Of a stretch of DNA of 64,000 nucleotides, positions 58,147-64,000 are shown one piece after another; positions within the stretch are counted from its first letter, which is position 1, and each line of letters opens with the position of its first letter. This DNA is from Nocardia aurantia (lineage in GTDB: Bacteria; Actinomycetota; Actinomycetes; Mycobacteriales; Mycobacteriaceae), in NCBI RefSeq assembly GCF_009604425.1, contig NZ_WEGI01000013.1, forward strand, positions 124,001 through 188,000, read 5' to 3'. The position numbers and the translations under genes are program-made. The notes under the pieces are model-generated. The model did no database searches and was not told the DNA's origin. It was given only the letters and a program-made list of their open reading frames with translations.

Positions 58147-61100
58147 ATGTCGGAGTCACCCGAGCCCCCGAGCACCACCCGCACGGCGTGTTCGTACTGT
58201 GGCGTCGGCTGTGGCATCACCGTCGAGACCCGGCCCGGCGCGGACGGCGCCCCGGTCATCGCGAAGGTCCGCGGCGACAAGCTGCACCCGGTCAACGGCG
58301 GCCGGTTGTGCACCAAGGGCGCCACCCACGCGGAACTCATGCGCGCACCCGGCCGGATGACCACCGCGCATCGGCGGGACGCCCGCGGTCAGGCGGCGGT
58401 CCCGGTGCCCGTCGACACCGCGATCGCCGAGGCCGCGGCCCGGTTGCGGGCCGTCCTCGACGAACACGGCCCGGATGCCATCGCGCTCTACGTCTCCGGG
58501 CAGCTGTCGATCGAGGCGCAGTACCTGGCGACCAAACTGGCCAAGGGCTACCTGCGGACCGTCCATCTGGAGGCCAACTCCCGGCTGTGCATGGCCAGTG
58601 CCGGCACCGGCTACAAACAGTCGCTCGGCGCCGACGGCCCGCCCGGCTCCTACGACGACCTCGATCGTGCCGACGTGTTCCTGGTCAGCGGCGCGAACAT
58701 GGCCGACTGCCACCCGATCCTGTTCCTGCGCATGGTCGATCGGCTGAACGCCGGGGCCAGGCTGATCGTTGTCGACCCCCGGCGCACCGAAACCGCCGCG
58801 CGCGCCGACCTTTTCCTGCAGATCGCCCCCGGCACCGACCTCGCCCTGCTGAACGGGCTGCTGTACCTGCTCGCCGAGAACGGCCATCTGGACGAGGAAT
58901 TCATCGCCGAGCACACCACCGGCTGGTCCGCGATGCCGGAATTCCTCGCCGACTACCCGCCCGGCCGGGTCGCCGAGACCACCGGACTGGCCGAGGCCGA
59001 CATCCGCACGGCCGCACAGTGGATCGGGGAGGCCGGGGAATGGATGTCGCTGTGGACCATGGGCCTGAACCAGTCCACCCACGGCACCTGGAACACCAAC
59101 GCGCTCTGCAATCTGCATCTGGCCACCGGCGCGATCTGCCGTCCCGGCAGCGGTCCGTTCTCGCTCACCGGGCAGCCGAATGCCATGGGCGGCCGGGAGA
59201 TGGGCTACATGGGCCCCGGGCTGCCCGGGCAGCGCAGCGTGCTGTCCGCGGCCGACCGCGCCTTCACGGAGACCGCCTGGAACCTGGCGCCGGGCACGAT
59301 CCGCGACGAGTCCGGGCCCGGCACCATCGAGATGTTCCGGGAGCTGGCCGCGGGAGAGATCAAGGCCTGCTGGGTCGTCTGCAGCAACCCCGTTGCGAGC
59401 GTGGCCAACCGGCGCAACGTGATCGCCGGCCTGGAGGCCGCCGAACTGGTGATCGTGCAGGACGTCTACACCGACACCGCGACCACCGCCTACGCGGACC
59501 TGCTGCTGCCGGCCACGCTGTGGTCGGAATCCGATGCGGTGATGGTGAATTCGGAGCGAACCCTGACGCTGTTGCGGCGCTCCACCGATCCGGTGGGCGA
59601 CGCGCGGCCGGACTGGCAGTTGATCGCCCAGGTGGCGACCGCGATGGGCTTCGCGGGCTTCGACTACGCCTCCAGCGCCGAGATCTTCACGGAGATACGT
59701 GGTTTCAGCAATCCCGCGACGGGCTACGACCTGCGCGGTATCGACTATCCCGCGCTGCGCGAGGGCCCGATGCAGTGGCCGTGCCCCGATCCGGCGCAGC
59801 GCCGCAACCCGGTTCGCTACCTGAACGACGGCAGCGAACCGTTCGCCGACGAGTCCGGGCACCGGCCGCGACTGGTGTTCCCGACACCGGACGGCCGTGC
59901 CCGGTTCCATCCACGGCCGCACCTGCCACCGGCCGAGATGCCGGACGACGACTACCCGTTCGTGCTGAACACCGGCCGGCTGCAACACCAGTGGCACACC
60001 ATGACCAAGACCGGCCGGGTGGCGAAACTGACAAAGCTGACCGGGGATCCGTTCGTCGAGATCCATCCTGCCGACGCCGAGCGGCTCGGCGTGCGCCCCG
60101 GCGATCAACTCGAGATCGCCTCCCGCCGCGGGCGCGCCGTGCTCCCGGTGCGCGTCGAGGACAGGGGGCTGCCCGGAAACTGCTTCGCCCCCTTCCACTG
60201 GAACGACGAGCACGGCGAGTACCTGACCGTGAACGCGGTCACCAACGACGCGGTCGACCCGGCCTCGCTGCAGCCCGAATTCAAGGCCTGCGCGGTCGCC
60301 CTGCGGAAGGTCGCCGCGGTGCCGTCGGACCCCGCCGTCCCGGCCACTACCGGAGTAGCCGGTCCGACCGCCACGGTCCAGGCGGCCGGTTCGTTCGCCG
60401 GTTACCCAGTGGCGGGGACCGCAGAGGTTCCGGCGGCCGGTTCGTTCGCGGGTTACCCGGTGGCGGGGACCGCAGAGGTTCCGGCGGCCGGTTCGTTCGT
60501 GGGCAATTCGGGGGCCGGAGGCACCGGGGCGGTCCCGGCGCCGGCGTCGATCGCGAATTACTCCGTGGCCGAGCGTTCTACGGCGGCCGGGCCGTTCGCC
60601 GGCTACCCGATTTCCGGGTCGGCCGCTGCGGGTGTGCCGTCGGCCGCGGCTCCTGTCTCGGCCGGGCCGAGCGCTGTGAATTCTCCGGCCGGGCCCTTCG
60701 CCGCGTCCGCCGGGCCGGGAACCGCTCTGCCCTATACGGATTCGCGACCGCCGATCCACCCGTTGGCCGCCGCACTCGGCCTCGAGACCACGGCCGCGCC
60801 GACGTTCAGCGAGCTGGAACGGGTCTACCTGTCCGGCTATCTCGCTGCCCTGCAAGAGATTCCAGTGCAGGGTCAGCCGGTGCTACCGGAATCGGCGCCG
60901 CTGTCGCCCTCGCGCCGCGTCTGGATGAACGGGCTGCTCGCCGGGATGTACTCGCGGGCCGCGGTGATCGAGCCCGCGCAAGCCGTCGATGCGGCGGAAG
61001 CAACCCCACAGCCGGTTGTCCAGCAGCGTTCGATCACCGTGCTGTGGGCCTCGCAGACCGGCACCGCTGAGGAACTCGCGGCGACGGTGGCAGCGGCGCT

Positions 61101-63186
61101 GGCCGAATCCGGCTTCCAGCCCAGGTTGTCGGACCTGAACTCCTGTGATCCGGCGCAATTGAGCGGCGACACCCTGGTGATCACCAGCACCTTCGGCACC
61201 GGAGGCCCACCGGACAACGGCGCAGACTTCTGGGAAAGCCTGAGCGACAGCGTGATCCGGCTCACCGGTCTGCGCTACGCGGTATTCGCCCTGGGCGACT
61301 CGTCCTACGACGACTTCTGCGGCTACGGCCGCCGGATCGATGACACGCTCGCGAAACTCGGCGCTACCCGGATGCTGCCCCGAGTCGACAGCGAACCCGA
61401 CCACGAGGAACTGTCCGAGCACTGGCTCGCCCAGGTACTGACAACCTTCGGCGTGCCGCCCGGCGCGGGCGGTGGCACCGACGGTGGTACGGCCGCCGAC
61501 GACCCGCGAGCAGCCGGATCGGCGGTAGCAGTGGGTACCGCCGGACCGGCTATGGCGTCGAACAGCGCGAGCAGGCCGACCGGCGCGGAGGTGAGCACGG
61601 GCGATCCTGCCGGCGCGCTGAGCACAGCTGTATTCGGCGCAGCGGTGGGCACGGCTGGACCTAAGGCAGCGTTGGGCACGGCCGGGGCCAGGGCAGTACT
61701 GGGCACGGCTGGACCTGGGGCAGCGTTGGGTACGGCTGGGCCCGAGGCAGCGCTGGGCACCGCTGGGCCTGGGGGAGTGCTGGGCGCGGCTGGGCGGGGG
61801 GCAGTGTTGGGTACGGCTGGGCCCGGGGCGGTACTGGGCACCGCTGGGCCTGGGGCAGTGTTGAGCGGTGGGTCCGGCGGAGTGCTCGACGCGGTCGAAC
61901 CCGGGATGGCGATGGGTGTGGCCGGTTCTATGGCGGCAACGGCGTGGGTGGCCGATGGTTCGGCGTCCAGCGCACAGGGGTCGGTGGGGGCGGCGACAGT
62001 CGGCACGGTGAGCGGGGCCGGGAACGCACCGGCAGTGAGCCCGGCCGGTACGACGGCGACGCGGCCCGGGAAGACAGCCACCCCCTTCACCCGGCAGTCG
62101 CCGCTGCCCGCGCGGCTCGTGCGCAACGAGTTGCTGTCCCGCCCTGGCGCGGCGAAAGAGGTGCGGCAGTTCGGCTTCGATCTGAGCGGGCTGGGCGTGC
62201 AGTACGAGGTGGGGGACTCGCTCGGGGTGTGGCCCTCGAATTCCGAAGCGCTGGTGGCGGAATGGCTCGAGGTGACCGGGCTGGACGGCGACCGGACCAT
62301 CGCGCCGGACGGCCGGGCGGTCCCGCTGGCGGAGGCGTTGCGCACCCGTTTCGACATCACGAGGGCCGGGCCGGACCTGCTGGGCTTCGTCGCCGACCGC
62401 AATCCGAGTCCCCGGCTGGCCAAACTGCTCCGGCGCGACAATCGCAACGAACTCGACGGTTACCTGTGGGACAAACAGGCTGTGGACGTGCTGCGGGACT
62501 TCCCGGTGGAGGCCGACCCGGTCGACTGGCTCGGCGTGTTGAAAAAGCTTCAGCCGCGCCAGTATTCGATCTCGTCGAGTCCGGCGGTGACGCCCGCGGA
62601 GGTGCAGTTGACCGTCGGTGTGGTGCGTTACGCGCAGAGCGGCGGGGTGTGCTCGACCTTCCTCGCCGACCGTTGCGGCACCGTACCGGTGCCGATCTTC
62701 CTCCAGCGCGCACCGCATTTCCGGCCGCCGCTGGATCCGAACGCGCCGATGATCATGATCGGACCGGGCACCGGGATCGCACCGTTCCGCGGTTTCCTGC
62801 ACGAGCGCCGGGCGCTCGGCTGCCGCGGCCGGAACTGGCTGTTCTTCGGCGACCAGCACGCCGCGGACAATTTCTACTATCGCGCGGAACTCGAGGACAT
62901 GTTCCGCAGCGGCTTCCTCACTCGCCTGGACCTGGCGTTCTCCCGGGATCAGCGGGAGCGGATCTATGTACAGCACCGGATGATCGAGCACGGCGCGGAG
63001 CTGTGGTCGTGGCTGCGCGACGGTGGTCATCTGTACGTCTGTGGTGACGCCGCCCGGATGGCGAAGGATGTCGACGACGCGCTGCTGACCATCGCGCGTG
63101 TGCACGGCAAACTCGACGAGGACGGCGCGGCGGCCTTCCGCAAACAGCTCGTCGCCGAGAAGCGCTACGTCCGCGACGTCTACTGA
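58147..63186 (+). CDS. Fused assimilatory nitrate reductase/flavodoxin-NADPH reductase
   Basis: The 1679-residue protein starts with a 4Fe-4S site (Cys15, Cys18, Cys22, Cys55) and a molybdopterin-guanine-dinucleotide oxidoreductase domain to about residue 725. A repeat linker and a flavodoxin domain (about 963-1101; LWASQTGTAEELAATVAAAL) follow, then a second repeat linker and a sulfite-reductase-alpha type FAD/NADPH module (RQYSISSSP, MIGPGTGIAPFRGFLHERRA near 1535, C-terminal RDVY). It would reduce nitrate to nitrite with NADPH in one polypeptide. Similar fusions are annotated in Nocardia and mycobacteria. Start options are ATG 58147, ATG 58135 and GTG 58126. No nitrite reductase gene is in the window. 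Confidence 0.9.
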   Translation: MSESPEPPSTTRTACSYCGVGCGITVETRPGADGAPVIAKVRGDKLHPVNGGRLCTKGATHAELMRAPGRMTTAHRRDARGQAAVPVPVDTAIAEAAARLRAVLDEHGPDAIALYVSGQLSIEAQYLATKLAKGYLRTVHLEANSRLCMASAGTGYKQSLGADGPPGSYDDLDRADVFLVSGANMADCHPILFLRMVDRLNAGARLIVVDPRRTETAARADLFLQIAPGTDLALLNGLLYLLAENGHLDEEFIAEHTTGWSAMPEFLADYPPGRVAETTGLAEADIRTAAQWIGEAGEWMSLWTMGLNQSTHGTWNTNALCNLHLATGAICRPGSGPFSLTGQPNAMGGREMGYMGPGLPGQRSVLSAADRAFTETAWNLAPGTIRDESGPGTIEMFRELAAGEIKACWVVCSNPVASVANRRNVIAGLEAAELVIVQDVYTDTATTAYADLLLPATLWSESDAVMVNSERTLTLLRRSTDPVGDARPDWQLIAQVATAMGFAGFDYASSAEIFTEIRGFSNPATGYDLRGIDYPALREGPMQWPCPDPAQRRNPVRYLNDGSEPFADESGHRPRLVFPTPDGRARFHPRPHLPPAEMPDDDYPFVLNTGRLQHQWHTMTKTGRVAKLTKLTGDPFVEIHPADAERLGVRPGDQLEIASRRGRAVLPVRVEDRGLPGNCFAPFHWNDEHGEYLTVNAVTNDAVDPASLQPEFKACAVALRKVAAVPSDPAVPATTGVAGPTATVQAAGSFAGYPVAGTAEVPAAGSFAGYPVAGTAEVPAAGSFVGNSGAGGTGAVPAPASIANYSVAERSTAAGPFAGYPISGSAAAGVPSAAAPVSAGPSAVNSPAGPFAASAGPGTALPYTDSRPPIHPLAAALGLETTAAPTFSELERVYLSGYLAALQEIPVQGQPVLPESAPLSPSRRVWMNGLLAGMYSRAAVIEPAQAVDAAEATPQPVVQQRSITVLWASQTGTAEELAATVAAALAESGFQPRLSDLNSCDPAQLSGDTLVITSTFGTGGPPDNGADFWESLSDSVIRLTGLRYAVFALGDSSYDDFCGYGRRIDDTLAKLGATRMLPRVDSEPDHEELSEHWLAQVLTTFGVPPGAGGGTDGGTAADDPRAAGSAVAVGTAGPAMASNSASRPTGAEVSTGDPAGALSTAVFGAAVGTAGPKAALGTAGARAVLGTAGPGAALGTAGPEAALGTAGPGGVLGAAGRGAVLGTAGPGAVLGTAGPGAVLSGGSGGVLDAVEPGMAMGVAGSMAATAWVADGSASSAQGSVGAATVGTVSGAGNAPAVSPAGTTATRPGKTATPFTRQSPLPARLVRNELLSRPGAAKEVRQFGFDLSGLGVQYEVGDSLGVWPSNSEALVAEWLEVTGLDGDRTIAPDGRAVPLAEALRTRFDITRAGPDLLGFVADRNPSPRLAKLLRRDNRNELDGYLWDKQAVDVLRDFPVEADPVDWLGVLKKLQPRQYSISSSPAVTPAEVQLTVGVVRYAQSGGVCSTFLADRCGTVPVPIFLQRAPHFRPPLDPNAPMIMIGPGTGIAPFRGFLHERRALGCRGRNWLFFGDQHAADNFYYRAELEDMFRSGFLTRLDLAFSRDQRERIYVQHRMIEHGAELWSWLRDGGHLYVCGDAARMAKDVDDALLTIARVHGKLDEDGAAAFRKQLVAEKRYVRDVY
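60382..60500 (+). repeat. 51-bp in-frame repeat in nitrate reductase linker 1
   Basis: Units start at 60382, 60433 and 60484 (exact 51-bp period) and encode AAGSFAGYPVAGTAEVP; the third is partial and diverged. The first two units are almost identical, suggesting a recent duplication. Confidence 0.9.
61642..61857 (+). repeat. 27-bp in-frame minisatellite in nitrate reductase linker 2
   Basis: Eight 9-residue units (AVGTAGPKA, ALGTAGARA, VLGTAGPGA and variants) separate the flavodoxin domain from the FAD/NADPH module. Confidence 0.9.
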
Positions 63187-63314
63187 TCCGCCCGGCGAAT
63201 TCATGGCAAAGAATTCGCATCGGACCGATTCCGCTCCGTCCGACCAGGGGTTGCCCCGCCTACTCTGACCCCCTGTCAGGCGGCATCCGCCGCGCGTCGC
63301 GAAAGGACGGCACC

Positions 63315-63851
63315 ATGTCGGCTACCGCTTCGCCCCTCCCGCCGGGATATGCCGTGACCGCCGCACCCGGCGATATCGCCACCGATCTCGGATTGCTGGT
63401 GCTGCGCGTGGTGATCGGCGTCATCATGGCCGCCCACGGCACCCAGAAACTGTTCGGCTGGTTCCACGGCAACGGCCTGACCGCCACCGGCCGCTACTTC
63501 ACCGCCCAGGGGTATCCGGCCGGGAAGACCATGGCGGTGATCGCCGGTCTCAGCGAGGCGCTGGGCGGTCTCGGCCTGATCCTCGGACTGCTGACCCCGC
63601 TCGCGGCGGCCGCGGTGATCGGCGTGATGATCAACGCGATCGCCACCAAACACGGCTTCTTCGCCCCGAAGGGGTACGAGTACGAACTGGCCCTGACGGC
63701 CGCGGCCGTCGCCCTGGCGCTGGCCGGTCCGGGCCGGCTGGCCCTCGACCAGGCGCTGCCGGTGCTGCGGGTGCGGCGGCTGATCTACGGCCTCGCGGCC
63801 ATCGTCCTCGCCGCCGTGGTCGCGGCGGTGGTACTGGCCACGCGCAACTGA
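63315..63851 (+). CDS. DoxX family membrane protein
   Basis: The 178-residue protein has four transmembrane helices and the DoxX pattern LLVLRVVIGVIMAAHGTQKL with FGWFHGNGL, then GLSEALGGLGLILGLLTPLA. DoxX proteins are linked to thiol-redox and respiratory stress complexes; the substrate is unknown. AAAGGA lies 8-10 nt before the ATG. Confidence 0.9.
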   Translation: MSATASPLPPGYAVTAAPGDIATDLGLLVLRVVIGVIMAAHGTQKLFGWFHGNGLTATGRYFTAQGYPAGKTMAVIAGLSEALGGLGLILGLLTPLAAAAVIGVMINAIATKHGFFAPKGYEYELALTAAAVALALAGPGRLALDQALPVLRVRRLIYGLAAIVLAAVVAAVVLATRN

Positions 63852-63910
63852 CCACGAGCGATACCGGGGGACCGTGATCGGGCCGCGGTGGCCCCGGGTA
63901 CCGTGAACGG

Positions 63911-63951
63911 GCGGCTCCGCCCCGGTTGAGTCGGGGCGGAACCGCTTTTTT
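63911..63951 (+). terminator. Rho-independent terminator
   Basis: A 14-bp stem with one mismatch (63911-63924 with 63932-63945) and a 7-nt loop is followed by six T residues (63946-63951). It lies 60 bp after the doxX stop; it is the most canonical terminator in the window. Confidence 0.85.
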
Positions 63952-64000
63952 CCGTGCTATCGAGCCGCCGGCATCACGCCGTGCGGTCGAACTCCTCGGC

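Overview
The window is a GC-rich actinobacterial chromosome segment from a mycolic-acid-bearing organism, most likely Nocardia or a close relative. The evidence is a secreted mycolyltransferase-like esterase, many GTG starts, ATGA/GTGA stop-start overlaps, a Rex-hemACD operon, four conservon (Cvn) genes, and a gene order that (from memory, no search run) parallels the Mycobacterium tuberculosis Rv0501-Rv0558 region. I saw no tRNA, rRNA, insertion sequence, prophage or CRISPR array.

Layout. Positions 188-3639 hold a GalE-like SDR protein coupled to an acyltransferase, a HAD-IB hydrolase and a glutaredoxin-like protein. Positions 3854-15319 are the tetrapyrrole block: a near-consensus Rex operator, rex, hemA, two micro-ORFs, hemC, fused hemD, hemB with a trailing membrane protein, four small proteins, and hemL. 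Positions 15316-20959 are the cytochrome c biogenesis operon (phosphoglycerate mutase-like protein, lipoprotein thioredoxin, a strange repetitive ORF, ccdA, resB, ccsA). Positions 20960-22298 have no convincing gene.

Positions 22299-33100 are the accessory centre: a hemerythrin protein, a conservon (cvnA-D) running directly into a KASIII-like enzyme and an aminotransferase, and on the opposite strand a ThDP enzyme, a SRPBCC protein and a 33-residue peptide with a perfect Shine-Dalgarno sequence, plus a divergent tandem-ABM protein. I do not recognise this combination and it is the best candidate for an undescribed system. Positions 33150-39816 are mixed: LysR with a DapA-like aldolase, decayed transporter and regulator genes, a BldC-like protein, DUF4229 with cysK2, and an HTH/Clp-N pair behind a leaderless promoter carrying twin operators. 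Positions 39915-58002 contain most menaquinone genes (menA, menE, menB, menD, menG) interrupted by a large AfsR/BTAD-type regulator and a DrrAB-type ABC exporter. The window ends with a giant fused assimilatory nitrate reductase/flavoprotein and a DoxX protein.

Heme, cytochrome c maturation and menaquinone together form a respiratory module, with Rex linking heme supply to the NADH/NAD+ ratio. A recurring oddity is in-frame minisatellite expansion, with periods that are multiples of three, in disordered parts of at least five unrelated proteins (HemC, the 16718 ORF, CvnA, the 40996 regulator, the nitrate reductase).
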